From positions 372,001 through 436,000 of the forward strand of contig NZ_JARXXU010000001.1 of NCBI RefSeq assembly GCF_029894165.1: a stretch of 64,000 nt of DNA. The letters run 5' to 3'. The number at the start of each line of letters is the position of its first letter. Positions within the stretch are counted from its first letter, which is position 1. Shown here piece after piece: positions 34,761 to 42,982 of this stretch. The notes below the pieces were generated by a model. That model was given only the letters and a program-made list of their open reading frames with translations. It did no database searches and was not told the DNA's origin. Origin of the DNA: Aurantimicrobium minutum (GTDB lineage Bacteria; Actinomycetota; Actinomycetes; Actinomycetales; Microbacteriaceae). The translations under genes were made by a program, and so were the position numbers.

Positions 34761-35602
34761 GTCGTCTCCGCATAGTTCACCGCACAGGATTCTCCTACGA
34801 ACTTCCTGCGACAGCGTCCTACAACGAAGCGCGCATGCTGCCCTTCAATAGCAACGAGCAGTTCGTGCTGACCGCGAATCTTCAGATTCACCCTGCCGCT
34901 GCGCAGCATGGGTATGTGGACTACTGGGGTACTCAGGTCAGCACTTTCGAAGTGCTGACTCCTCACACCGAGCTGTCGGTCACCGCGACGAGTGTGGTGG
35001 AAGTTCGACCAGCATTGCGTGATGTTCCAGACATCAGTTGGGAAGAACTCGAGAAGGCCCGCACGAGTTCCACCAAGTTTGTGGAGTTCACCGAGCAGAC
35101 TCGTCTGACGTCGCCACCCCAAGAACTCATTGACCTTGCCTTCGATATTAAAGAGAAGGAAAGTAATCCTGGTGCTGCTGCACTGGCTATTGCCACGGCC
35201 ATCTACGAACACATTGAATACACCAAGGGTGTGACCGGCGTGCAGACCACGGCTGAGCATGCTTGGGACAGCAAGAAGGGTGTCTGCCAAGACATTGCTC
35301 ACGTCACGCTCGGTGCACTGCGCGCGGTCGGTATTCCTGCCCGCTATGTCTCGGGCTACCTGCAGTCCAAGCCGGATGCTGCCATCGGCGAGACCATCGT
35401 CGGTGAATCCCACGCGTGGGTGGAATGGTTTAGTGGTGACTGGTTCGGTTACGACCCCACCAACATGCTCAACATTGGGGAACGCCATGTGCTCATTGCA
35501 CGCGGCCGTGACTACAAAGACGTTTCCCCGCTACGCGGGGTCTATGCCGGTGCGAGCGCTTCCGGGGTTTTCGTCAAAGTCGAGATCACCCGGGAAGCAT
35601 AG
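34757..35602 (+). CDS. Transglutaminase-like protein with bacterial N-terminal domain
   Basis: 281 residues. The N-terminal Bact_transglu_N domain (about 1-90, opening RIVHRTGFSYELPATASYNEARMLP) is followed by the core with Cys177 in KKGVCQDIAHV, His219 in GESHAWVEW and Asp233 in GYDPTN. The triad is intact. With the ATP-grasp and alpha-E proteins it forms a conserved cluster in many actinobacteria, thought to make and cleave a peptide; the product is unknown. Stop lies before a CsoR-like operator. Confidence 0.9.
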   Translation: MSRLRIVHRTGFSYELPATASYNEARMLPFNSNEQFVLTANLQIHPAAAQHGYVDYWGTQVSTFEVLTPHTELSVTATSVVEVRPALRDVPDISWEELEKARTSSTKFVEFTEQTRLTSPPQELIDLAFDIKEKESNPGAAALAIATAIYEHIEYTKGVTGVQTTAEHAWDSKKGVCQDIAHVTLGALRAVGIPARYVSGYLQSKPDAAIGETIVGESHAWVEWFSGDWFGYDPTNMLNIGERHVLIARGRDYKDVSPLRGVYAGASASGVFVKVEITREA

Positions 35603-35605
35603 TTA

Positions 35606-35638
35606 ATACCCCAGGGGGTATCTGCTACTGTGGTTGTC
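35606..35638 (+). promoter_or_regulatory. CsoR/CstR-like operator and promoter of the rhodanese gene
   Basis: ATACCCC-AG-GGGGTAT at 35606-35621 is a perfect 7-bp inverted repeat of the form bound by CsoR/CstR-type repressors. The -10 TACTGT follows at 35626-35631 and the ATG is 7 nt after it, so a bound repressor would block RNA polymerase. Confidence 0.6.
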
Positions 35639-36001
35639 ATGAAGAAGATTTTTGCGATTATTGCGATCGCCCTCGCGGCGACTTTCGCCCTGGCGGCATG
35701 CGCGCCAGCTGCTGACCCCATCGCCGTGGGGGAGAACACCATCATTGTGGATGTTCGTACTCCTGCTGAATACAACGAAGGCCACCTTGAAGGCGCGGTC
35801 AATATTGATGTACAGGCACCAGACTTTTTGATCATTCTGGGTCAGTTGCCGACCGATGGTGACTACATCGTCTATTGCCGCTCGGGCAACCGCTCAGCGC
35901 AAGCCGTCGAGATTATGACAACCAAGGGTTTCACCAATGTCACTGATGCCGGCGGTATGGATGCAGCATCAGCTGCGACGGGCCTGCCAATCGTCAAATA
36001 A
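35639..36001 (+). CDS. Rhodanese-domain lipoprotein
   Basis: 120 residues. Signal peptide with lipobox LAAC (Cys21), so it sits on the outer face. A single rhodanese domain follows, with the family start TIIVDVRTPAEYNEGHLEGAVNI and catalytic Cys80 in the CRSGNRS loop. It would shuttle sulfane sulfur outside the membrane. An upstream operator of the CsoR/CstR kind matches the known association of CstR with rhodaneses, which suggests sulfide or persulfide response. No csoR or cstR gene is in the window. Confidence 0.88.
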   Translation: MKKIFAIIAIALAATFALAACAPAADPIAVGENTIIVDVRTPAEYNEGHLEGAVNIDVQAPDFLIILGQLPTDGDYIVYCRSGNRSAQAVEIMTTKGFTNVTDAGGMDAASAATGLPIVK

Positions 36002-36013
36002 CACGTCATTTTC

Positions 36014-36045
36014 ACCTGTGGCTCTTCTTCGGAGGAGCCACAGGT
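36014..36045. terminator. Bidirectional stem-loop between the rhodanese gene and phr
   Basis: ACCTGTGGCTC (36014-36024) pairs exactly with GAGCCACAGGT (36035-36045), 10-nt loop. Little T follows on either strand. Confidence 0.6.
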
Positions 36046-36054
36046 CGTTAACGC

Positions 36055-37473
36055 TTAGTGATCAACAACCGGTGGTCGAATACTCCGCGGGATATCTCCG
36101 AGAGTCTTGAATGCCTCCAGGGCACGGTTGCGCGAGGCGAGCAGGTCAATTATCGGCATCGGGTACCCGCTGAGCAGCGGGTGTTCGTAGTCACCGAGGT
36201 AACGCTGAAGATAATCATGCTTGGGGTCAAACTTCTCTGCCTGTAGCAGGGGGTTGAACACACGGAAGTAAGGTGCTGCATCTGCACCGCTGCCGGCAAC
36301 CCATTGCCAGGAGGCCGCGTTGCTGGCTGGGTCAGCATCAACCAAGGTGTCCCAGAACCAGGCTTCACCAATTCGCCAGTCCACTAACAGGTTCTTAATC
36401 AGGAATGAGGCAGCAATCATGCGCACGCGGTTGTGCATGTAGCCGGTCTGCCAGAGCTCGCGCATCCCGGCATCCACCATCGGAATACCTGTGCGACCTT
36501 GTTGCCACGCGTCGAGTATCTCCGGGTCGGCCTCTCCCCACGGGAAGTGGTTGAAGCGACCATCAAAGTTCACGGTTGCGAGATCTGGCCAGTGATAGAG
36601 CAAGTGGTAACTGAATTCTCGCCAACCCAGCTCTGCAATGAATTTGGCAGCATTGGTATTGATTTCAGCGGAGGGGTGTTCCCGGCGGTAGTGATCGGTG
36701 GCGTGCCAGACCTGGAAGGGACTGATTTCACCCCAGCGCAGGTGAGGCGAGAGTTCACTGGTGGAATATTCTGCGGGGAAGTCGCGGCCCTTGGCATAGC
36801 GGGTCAGGCGAGTGGTGAGGAACAGCTCCAGAGCAGCGTGTGCTCCGTTCTCTCCCACCGTCCAGCGGTGGGGGAACGCCAACGCCCAATCGGGGTGGGT
36901 AGGCAAGAGATTCCAGTACTCGAGGTTGTCAGATTCGGGCTGAGCTGTCGGAGCACGAAGTTTGGTAGGTGCTGGCAAAGGGAGCCGGGGAGGGGTGGGT
37001 CGGTTGATGCAGCTTTTCCAGAAGGGAGTGAACACCGTATAAGGGGTGTTATTTCCGGTGCGAACCGTCCAGGGTTCAAAGAGAAGGTTTGCCTGGAAAC
37101 TTTGTGCATCGAGACCCGATGCTTTGGCGTATTCCTTGACCGCCGCGTCCATGTCGCGTTCGGGTTTGCCGTAACGGCGGTTCCAGTAGAGCGCCCCCGC
37201 GTCTGTTTCGCGAATCAGAGCACGCAGGACGTCGGGAGCTTTGCCCTGACGCAGAATGAGCTCTCCCCCGAGGCGGTGGAGCTTGTCCTGCATGGCAGCC
37301 AGGCTGTGATGCAACCACCACTTGGTGGCGCCACCTAAGGGACGGATGCCCTCCGAGACCTCGTCGAGGATGAAGACCACAACCACTGGTTCGCCTCGAT
37401 CAACCGCTGCGAGAAGGGCGGGGTTGTCGGCCACGCGGAGGTCGTCACGTAACCAGACGAGAGATGTGCTCAT
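36055..37473 (-). CDS. phr: Deoxyribodipyrimidine photolyase (cryptochrome/photolyase family)
   Basis: 472 residues. An N-terminal antenna domain opens SLVWLRDDLRVADNPAL; the C-terminal FAD domain shows WRIGEAWFWDTLVDADPASNAASWQWVAGSGADAAPYFRVFNP in pieces of the class I signature. It repairs cyclobutane pyrimidine dimers with blue light; the exact lesion class (CPD or 6-4) is inferred from general resemblance. Fits a sunlit habitat. ATG with TAGGCT ending 6 nt upstream. Confidence 0.92.
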   Translation of the reverse strand: MSTSLVWLRDDLRVADNPALLAAVDRGEPVVVVFILDEVSEGIRPLGGATKWWLHHSLAAMQDKLHRLGGELILRQGKAPDVLRALIRETDAGALYWNRRYGKPERDMDAAVKEYAKASGLDAQSFQANLLFEPWTVRTGNNTPYTVFTPFWKSCINRPTPPRLPLPAPTKLRAPTAQPESDNLEYWNLLPTHPDWALAFPHRWTVGENGAHAALELFLTTRLTRYAKGRDFPAEYSTSELSPHLRWGEISPFQVWHATDHYRREHPSAEINTNAAKFIAELGWREFSYHLLYHWPDLATVNFDGRFNHFPWGEADPEILDAWQQGRTGIPMVDAGMRELWQTGYMHNRVRMIAASFLIKNLLVDWRIGEAWFWDTLVDADPASNAASWQWVAGSGADAAPYFRVFNPLLQAEKFDPKHDYLQRYLGDYEHPLLSGYPMPIIDLLASRNRALEAFKTLGDIPRSIRPPVVDH

Positions 37474-37485
37474 GACTACAGCCTA
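37474..37485 (-). promoter_or_regulatory. Leaderless promoter of phr
   Basis: TAGGCT (plus 37480-37485), 6-nt spacer, ATG on the minus strand. Confidence 0.55.
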
Positions 37486-37495
37486 GGCAATGGGA

Positions 37496-37528
37496 AAGGG
37501 CCGGAGGGAGGTTATCCATCCGGCCCTT
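37496..37528 (-). terminator. Stem-loop downstream of the winged-helix regulator gene
   Basis: AAGGGCCGGA (37496-37505) pairs with TCCGGCCCTT (37519-37528). It stands between the regulator's 3' side and the phr promoter and may insulate them. Confidence 0.55.
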
Positions 37529-37657
37529 GTAATACACCAAGAGTTTTGCAATCACATGTACGAAGCGACCACAGCTAGTAGCTTTCGTTGTGTTCAATAT
37601 ATAACGAAACGGTAACGGTGGGGAAGGATTTCTCAGAAGAATTCCCTGTGAACTTTC
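37529..37657. other. 129-bp intergenic stretch with an inverted repeat
   Basis: No gene seen. TTTCGTT (37583-37589) and AACGAAA (37603-37609) form a 7-bp inverted repeat with a 13-nt AT-rich spacer; it may be an operator or a hairpin at the end of the regulator transcript. Confidence 0.35.
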
Positions 37658-38275
37658 CTAGAACAAATCAGGGCTGGGCGTCCCGGCGTGCATAACAGTC
37701 ACGTCAGCGTGCTGGTCGTAGCGATATCCCACACCGCGCACGGTACGAACAATGTCCTCGAATCGGCCAAGTTTGGAGCGCAGGCGACGCACGTGCACAT
37801 CGATCGTGCGCTCGTTGGGGATATCGATATCGTCCTCACGCCACAGCGCTTGAATGATTTCTTCACGGCTGATGGTCATGCCCTTGTGCACAACAAGGAA
37901 CTGCAGCAGTTCAAATTCTTTGAACGTCAGCGGTGCGGCCTGGTAGTCAATGAGCACACGCTTGCGAGAGATGTCGACCACGACACCACCGTCCCCGTCA
38001 GAGGGCTCAAAGTCGTCCTCAGGTCTGTACTTCGCCACTGCAGAAGGTTCTTGCAGAGCCAGCCGCACGAGGTCGACCTGACGGCCGCGGGAGCTGGCTG
38101 GTGCCAGCGCGACCGCAGCATAGGTTTCGGTGCCAGGAACGAGTTCGTTGGTGAGCTTCTTGAGGGCTTCAACAACCTTGCCCAGGTCGAGTCCACGCTC
38201 AGCGGCCTGGATTTCATCGAGGCCAACATAGAGCGCGAAGCCTTTAGGAATAGGGCGTTCGTGGGGGGTAGACAT
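37658..38275 (-). CDS. OmpR/PhoB-type winged-helix regulator without receiver domain
   Basis: 205 residues. The C-terminal 100 residues are a trans_reg_C domain: LTFKEFELLQFLVVHKGMTISREEIIQALW, then RTIDVHVRRLRSKLGRFEDIVRTVRGVGYRY. The N-terminal 100 residues are not a receiver: they lack the phosphorylation aspartate pattern and are of unknown type. So it is not a classical two-component regulator and no kinase is adjacent. ATG at 38275 has AAAGGA 9 nt upstream; the frame stays open further upstream without support. Confidence 0.85.
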   Translation of the reverse strand: MSTPHERPIPKGFALYVGLDEIQAAERGLDLGKVVEALKKLTNELVPGTETYAAVALAPASSRGRQVDLVRLALQEPSAVAKYRPEDDFEPSDGDGGVVVDISRKRVLIDYQAAPLTFKEFELLQFLVVHKGMTISREEIIQALWREDDIDIPNERTIDVHVRRLRSKLGRFEDIVRTVRGVGYRYDQHADVTVMHAGTPSPDLF

Positions 38276-38504
38276 GGGGGGAATCCTTTGTGGTGCCGTA
38301 AACATCAAGCCGGCTGAACACGGGCGATGTGTGGAGTGTCGAGTGGAAGGAGCGTGTTTAGTTGCTGCAACACATTCGACGGCAGGCACAGCTCATCATG
38401 GGCATCGCATTGCATGCACCAAGGTTGTGAGCGCCAGTAGTCATAAGACAAGTTAACCGTAAAGACCAAGAACCCGTCAAATAAGCGGTTTATGCTTGGG
38501 AACT
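38276..38504. other. 229-bp divergent intergenic region, largest gap in the window
   Basis: Lies between the winged-helix regulator (minus) and tadA (plus). TATGCT at 38491-38496 is a plausible tadA -10, eight nt before the ATG. Nothing else recognisable; no RNA gene or repeat seen. Confidence 0.4.
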
Positions 38505-38975
38505 ATGGCCATCCCCACCGCTGCCGAACGTCGAGCCCAGATGGAGCTCGCACTCGTGGAGGCGCGTGCGTGTGCGCACAGTGATGACGTTCCTGTGGGA
38601 GCCGTCATCTTTGATCCCCAGGGTGCTGTGTTGGCCACCGGTCGTAACACCAAAGAACGTGACCAGGATCCTCTGGGCCACGCAGAAGTGTTGGCCATCC
38701 GTTCAGCGGCCGAGAAGCTTGGCTCCTGGCGCCTGACAGATTGCACGCTCGTGGTCACGCTCGAACCCTGCGTGATGTGTGCGGGGGCAATCTTGGCCGC
38801 CCGCATTCCGACCGTGGTTTATGGCGCTTTCGATGAAAAAGCCGGTGCAGCCGGGTCGGTCTACGACCTGCTGCGTGATCGCCGACTCAACCACCAGGTT
38901 GAAGTAATTTCAGGAATTAGAGCAGACGAATGCGGTCAGTTACTGACCGAATTCTTCCGAGAGAAGCTCGGTTAG
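38505..38975 (+). CDS. tadA: tRNA adenosine(34) deaminase
   Basis: 156 residues. Deaminates A34 to inosine in tRNA-Arg(ACG), which is encoded at 29166. Zinc site: His59 and Glu61 in GHAEVLA, Cys89 and Cys92 in EPCVMCAGA; the NTK loop near 48 also fits. ATG at 38505; a TTG at 38496 is in frame but overlaps the -10. It overlaps the convergent CDF gene by 4 nt. Confidence 0.92.
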   Translation: MAIPTAAERRAQMELALVEARACAHSDDVPVGAVIFDPQGAVLATGRNTKERDQDPLGHAEVLAIRSAAEKLGSWRLTDCTLVVTLEPCVMCAGAILAARIPTVVYGAFDEKAGAAGSVYDLLRDRRLNHQVEVISGIRADECGQLLTEFFREKLG

Positions 38976-39934
38976 TCCACACCCTTAATCACAACGGCAT
39001 CCGTGTTGGTTGCTTGACCGTGAGGAACACGAGCCACATCAGGTTCGATATAAATCACGCGGGCGGCGGGAACGGCGTCTCGGATGCGATCCTCGATGGT
39101 GTCGATTGCCGTGGCCACCTCGGAGAAGCGCAGCTCGGCGGGGAACGCGAGTTTCGCGCCCACCATAAATTCATCCGGTCCGAGATACAGGGTCTTCATG
39201 TGGATGATGCCGTCGGTTTCTCCGCCCGAGATGATGGCCTTCTCAATGTCCTGCACGTCTTCATAGCTGGCACCTTCACCCACCAAGAGGCCCTTCGTTT
39301 CGAGACCCAAGATGATGGCGACGATAACCAGGAGGACACCAATCGCAATTGTGCCCAGCGCGTCATACATGCTGTCCCCAGTAATCACCGTGAGACCAAC
39401 GCCGAGGAACGCAAGAACCAGACCAACCAAAGCTGCAGCGTCCTCCAGCAGAACCACAGGAAGCTCCGGTGCTTTGGCGTGACGAATGAACTGAATCCAG
39501 CTCGCTTTTCCACGCAGGGGGTTAGATTCCTTGATGGCGGTGCGCAGCGAAAAGCTCTCGAGCACAATCGAAATGCTCAACACGAGGATGGGCAGCCACC
39601 ACATTTCTAGGGGCTCAGGGTGCTGGAGTTTGTGCACGCCCTCATAGAGCGAGAACACACCACCGACGCTAAAGAGAATGATCGACACCACAAAGGCATA
39701 GACAAAACGCTCACGGCCATAACCGAAGGGGTGCTTGCCGTCGGCACGCTTCTTCGCCTTTTTGCCACCGAGTAACAGCAAGAGCTGGTTACCTGAGTCC
39801 GCCAGCGAGTGCACACCTTCAGCGAGAAGTGAGGTGGCGCCAGAGAAGCCCCACGCAATGAATTTGGTGGCCGCAATTCCGAGGTTCGCCAGTAGTGCAG
39901 CAATGATTGCTTTGTTTCCGCCTGATGCACTCAC
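38972..39934 (-). CDS. Cation diffusion facilitator (CDF) transporter
   Basis: 320 residues, six spans in the first 215. Metal-site residues of the CDF family are partly visible: LLAEGVHSLADSGNQ (span 2) and LLEDAAALVG (span 5, HxxxD replaced by EDxxA). The C-terminal cytoplasmic domain follows. This is the ZT_dimer-containing branch; zinc, iron or manganese efflux is possible and cannot be told apart here. GTG at 39934 has GAGGGAG upstream; TTG at 39964 is an unlikely alternative. Confidence 0.87.
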   Translation of the reverse strand: MSASGGNKAIIAALLANLGIAATKFIAWGFSGATSLLAEGVHSLADSGNQLLLLLGGKKAKKRADGKHPFGYGRERFVYAFVVSIILFSVGGVFSLYEGVHKLQHPEPLEMWWLPILVLSISIVLESFSLRTAIKESNPLRGKASWIQFIRHAKAPELPVVLLEDAAALVGLVLAFLGVGLTVITGDSMYDALGTIAIGVLLVIVAIILGLETKGLLVGEGASYEDVQDIEKAIISGGETDGIIHMKTLYLGPDEFMVGAKLAFPAELRFSEVATAIDTIEDRIRDAVPAARVIYIEPDVARVPHGQATNTDAVVIKGVD

Positions 39935-39963
39935 GTCGTATCTCCCTCGTTGCTTGTCTCCCA

Positions 39964-39979
39964 ATCCTAGAATGAGCAG
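39964..39979. promoter_or_regulatory. Overlapping divergent -10 elements (CDF gene / proC)
   Basis: ATCCTA (39964-39969, TAGGAT on minus) and TAGAAT (39968-39973) share two bases. TAGAAT ends 6 nt before the proC GTG (leaderless), while the CDF transcript has a short leader with GAGGGAG. Confidence 0.5.
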
Positions 39980-40831
39980 GTGAGTGACAAAACACAGGTA
40001 ACCCTTCCGACCATCGCGATGCTGGGCGCAGGCTCAATGGCCCGCGCCATTTTGGCCGGACTCCTCGCCCCCCATGTTCACGTAGACGGCGCCATTCGCG
40101 TGACCAATCGGAATGCCGAGAATGCCGCACGCTTTGATGACGAGCCTCGCGTCACCGCCTGGGCGACGGCCACCAGTCCGGAAGCAAACCTCCAGGCAGT
40201 GCGCGGGGCCAGCATCGTTCTCGTTGCCGTCAAGCCCGCCATGGTGCCCGACCTGCTCGATGAGATTTCCCCGGCGCTATCTGACGGCACCATCGTGGTC
40301 AGCGTCGCCGCTGGCGTGACGACCGCCACGATGGAAGCACACTTGCCTGCACACGTCTCCGTGATTCGCACCATGCCTAACACCCCAGCAAAGGTGGGCT
40401 TGGCGGTGACCGGTATTGCCGCAGGAAGCAGATCGACTGCTGCGCAGTTGGACCTCATCTGCGCACTCTTTGGCACCGTCGGGGAGGTCATTGTCCTACC
40501 CGAAGATAAGATCGATGCCCTGGGTTCCGTCTCAGGCTCAGGCCCTGCGTACGTGTTCTACATGATCGAGAAGCTCACGGCTGTGGCCAGGGAGCACGGC
40601 TTCAGCGCGGAGGAGGCTGCCCGCATGGTGCAGGGCACCTTCCGCGGCGCCGTGGAGCTGCTTGAGCAGTCCGGAGAGGACCCTCAAGAACTCCGCCGCC
40701 AGGTGACCAGCCCCAAGGGCAGCACCGAACGCGCCATTGCCGTTTTTGATGATGCAGACATCCAAGGAATTCTGCTCAGAGGCACGCAGGCAGCGATAGC
40801 ACGCTCGGAAGAGATGGCGCGCGGCGAGTAG
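39980..40831 (+). CDS. proC: Pyrroline-5-carboxylate reductase
   Basis: 283 residues; last step of proline synthesis, using NAD(P)H. N-terminal Rossmann motif MLGAGSMARAIL, SVAAGVTTATMEAHL near 105, VIRTMPNTPAKVGLAVTGI, and the C-terminal dimer signature GSGPAYVFYMIEKLT with LRRQVTSPKGSTE are all present. GTG start 6 nt after TAGAAT. Confidence 0.95.
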   Translation: MSDKTQVTLPTIAMLGAGSMARAILAGLLAPHVHVDGAIRVTNRNAENAARFDDEPRVTAWATATSPEANLQAVRGASIVLVAVKPAMVPDLLDEISPALSDGTIVVSVAAGVTTATMEAHLPAHVSVIRTMPNTPAKVGLAVTGIAAGSRSTAAQLDLICALFGTVGEVIVLPEDKIDALGSVSGSGPAYVFYMIEKLTAVAREHGFSAEEAARMVQGTFRGAVELLEQSGEDPQELRRQVTSPKGSTERAIAVFDDADIQGILLRGTQAAIARSEEMARGE

Positions 40832-41503
40832 TTACTTGTCTAGCGCTGCAAATTTCTCTATATCGTCCGGGTGGCCCGAGACAATGATTTGATCCCGAGC
40901 TTCGATGTACGTCTCTGCAGTGCAATACACGAATGACCCACCGGGCTTTTTTGCTCCGACAACAGTGATCTTGTAATCACGTCGAAGTGCTGCCTCAGAG
41001 AGCGTCTTGTTCTGGATAGCGAGCGGTGGGTACATCTTCACAATGGCGAAGTCTGTATCAAGTTCAACGAAGTCCAGCATTTGACCTGAGAGCAAGTGAG
41101 CGACGCGCTCGCCAGCCTCGGCCTCAGGGTAGATCACGTGGGTCGCACCGATACGTTGCAAAATCTGGCCGTGAGATTTGCTGATTGCCTTAGCCCAAAT
41201 ATCGGGCACACCGAGGTCGACAAGATTTGCGGTGATCAAGACACTTGCTTCGATCGAGGAACCCACTGCAACAACAGCCGTAGAAAACTCTTGGGCGCCT
41301 ATCTGCTGCAATGCTTCAATCTTGGTGACGTCTGCTTGGACGGTGTGGGTCACACGCTCAGACCATTTCTGCACGAGCTCAAGGTTTGCGTCAACTGCGA
41401 GAACCTCTCGGTCGAGGCGGTCTAGCTGTCCAGCGGTCGCGGCACCAAACCGGCCTAATCCAATGACGAGGACTGCACTGTCTTTCTTTTTGCGATCAAC
41501 CAA
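40832..41503 (-). CDS. TrkA/KtrA-type NAD-binding potassium channel regulator
   Basis: 223 residues: an RCK_N domain with VIGLGRFGAATAG (NAD loop, 13-25) and Asp38, then an RCK_C domain. One RCK pair means the KtrA/CglK-like form rather than the duplicated TrkA. It gates the TrkH-like channel coded just upstream. No ATG or GTG is near; TTG at 41503 overlaps the trkH stop and has GAAAGG about 7 nt before it, so translation is coupled. Confidence 0.88.
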   Translation of the reverse strand: MVDRKKKDSAVLVIGLGRFGAATAGQLDRLDREVLAVDANLELVQKWSERVTHTVQADVTKIEALQQIGAQEFSTAVVAVGSSIEASVLITANLVDLGVPDIWAKAISKSHGQILQRIGATHVIYPEAEAGERVAHLLSGQMLDFVELDTDFAIVKMYPPLAIQNKTLSEAALRRDYKITVVGAKKPGGSFVYCTAETYIEARDQIIVSGHPDDIEKFAALDK

Positions 41504-42914
41504 CGATGGGCCTTTCTTCGGGGCGGGTGAAGTACTGACCCACCTGATTAGCAGCAAGAGCAGCAGCAAGAGTTACTGTACCGACGCGTCCCATAAACAT
41601 CACGAGTGCTAAGACATACACACCGGGATCGGGGAGCTCGGCAGCTACACCAGTAGACATTCCCACGGTGGCAAATCCTGAAATGACGTCGAAGAGCACG
41701 TATTCAAAAGGTGCATCCGTGAACTCGCTGATGATGAGCGTTCCCATTGCGACGGTCGTTGCACCCCACAACCCGACGCTCACAGCCAGACGCAACACAT
41801 CACCCGGAATGCGTCTCTGGAATGCTTCGATGGACTGGCGACCGCGGGCTTCCGCTAACGCCGCCAAAATAAGGACAGCAAAAGTTGTCACCTTGATGCC
41901 ACCGGCGGTCGAGGCAGAACCACCACCAATGAACATGAGCATGTCGGTGAATAACAGCGTCGAGGAATCAAGCTGAGAGATATCAACTATGTTGAATCCA
42001 CCAGACCGGGCCATGGTTGAAAGGAACGTTGCTTGGTAGGTCAACTCTCCGGGGCTCATCCCGGTGAAAACGAGGGAGTTTGAAGGCTCGAGGAGGAGGT
42101 ATGCCACGATGCCTCCCACCCAGAGGATGGACCAGGTGAACAGTGTCATTTTGACGTGCAATGACCACCGGCGAGGGTTGCGGAGATTGCGGCTGAGAGC
42201 ATAAATCACCGGGAAACCCACACTTCCCAAAATCACACCAATCATGATGAGTGTGAGGAACCAATAGTCAGTCACAAAGGGTGACAACCCCCCAATATTG
42301 GGAGTAAATCCGGTATTCGTAAATGCCATCGCTGAGTAGTAGAAGCTGTACCACAAGCTGTCTGGCAGAGAGTAGCCAGCTGCAAGCACACTGGGCAGCA
42401 TCAACGCCGCGATGACGGTTTCAATGATGATCAGGCTCAACGCAACCGTGGCGAGCAAGCCACCGACTTCACTCAGGCGGATAGCTTGACCTTCAGCGAC
42501 AGGACCGCTGTGTAGGCGGAGGGGATTGGTGTCACTGGCGGCAATGAGTCGAGTTCTCAGCCCCAAACGGCCGGAAATGATTGTGCCCAGAATCGAGGCC
42601 AAGGTCAGAACACCCAAGGCTCCTATTTGGGTTCCCGTGAAAATGAGTGCATTCCCGAGGGGCGACCAATACGTGGCCATATCAAGGGTGCTCAGACCTG
42701 CAACGCAGATAGTAGAGACGGCTGTGAAGAGGGCATCGGCGAAGTTTGTAGGCGTTCCAGATGCGCTCGCGAAGGGCTGTGCTAATAAAGCAGTGAAGAG
42801 GGCAATCAGTGACGCAAAAACGAGTATGGCAAACCTGGAGGGAGATCGTGACGCGAAGCCTTCAATACCTTCCCGCACTGAGGCTAAAAAAGACACACGT
42901 CGTTCTGTCGACAT
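41496..42914 (-). CDS. TrkH/KtrB-family potassium channel
   Basis: 472 residues, ten or so spans with four selectivity-like loops: AVSTICVAGLS, AMAFTNTGFTPNIGG, MARSGGFNIVDIS and ISGFATVGMSTG. Imports potassium with the RCK protein. ATG at 42914 has GGAGGGG four nt upstream. Its -10 (TAGCAT on minus, plus 42946-42951) gives a 25-nt leader, one of the few leadered genes here. Divergent from an ArsR-type regulator. Confidence 0.92.
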   Translation of the reverse strand: MSTERRVSFLASVREGIEGFASRSPSRFAILVFASLIALFTALLAQPFASASGTPTNFADALFTAVSTICVAGLSTLDMATYWSPLGNALIFTGTQIGALGVLTLASILGTIISGRLGLRTRLIAASDTNPLRLHSGPVAEGQAIRLSEVGGLLATVALSLIIIETVIAALMLPSVLAAGYSLPDSLWYSFYYSAMAFTNTGFTPNIGGLSPFVTDYWFLTLIMIGVILGSVGFPVIYALSRNLRNPRRWSLHVKMTLFTWSILWVGGIVAYLLLEPSNSLVFTGMSPGELTYQATFLSTMARSGGFNIVDISQLDSSTLLFTDMLMFIGGGSASTAGGIKVTTFAVLILAALAEARGRQSIEAFQRRIPGDVLRLAVSVGLWGATTVAMGTLIISEFTDAPFEYVLFDVISGFATVGMSTGVAAELPDPGVYVLALVMFMGRVGTVTLAAALAANQVGQYFTRPEERPIVG

Positions 42915-42982
42915 ATTCCCCTCCAAGCGTTGATTCTCAATCTCTATGCTACGCGGTGCATATAGCGCGATAACCTAGTTCT
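42915..42982. promoter_or_regulatory. Divergent promoters (TrkH-like gene / ArsR gene)
   Basis: TAGCAT for the channel on minus (plus 42946-42951, leadered) and TAACCT for the regulator on plus (42971-42976, 6-nt spacer, leaderless). Confidence 0.45.

Noticed and set aside
41496-42982. c-di-AMP riboswitch before the potassium channel gene
   Set aside because: The leader is only about 25 nt long, too short for such an element.
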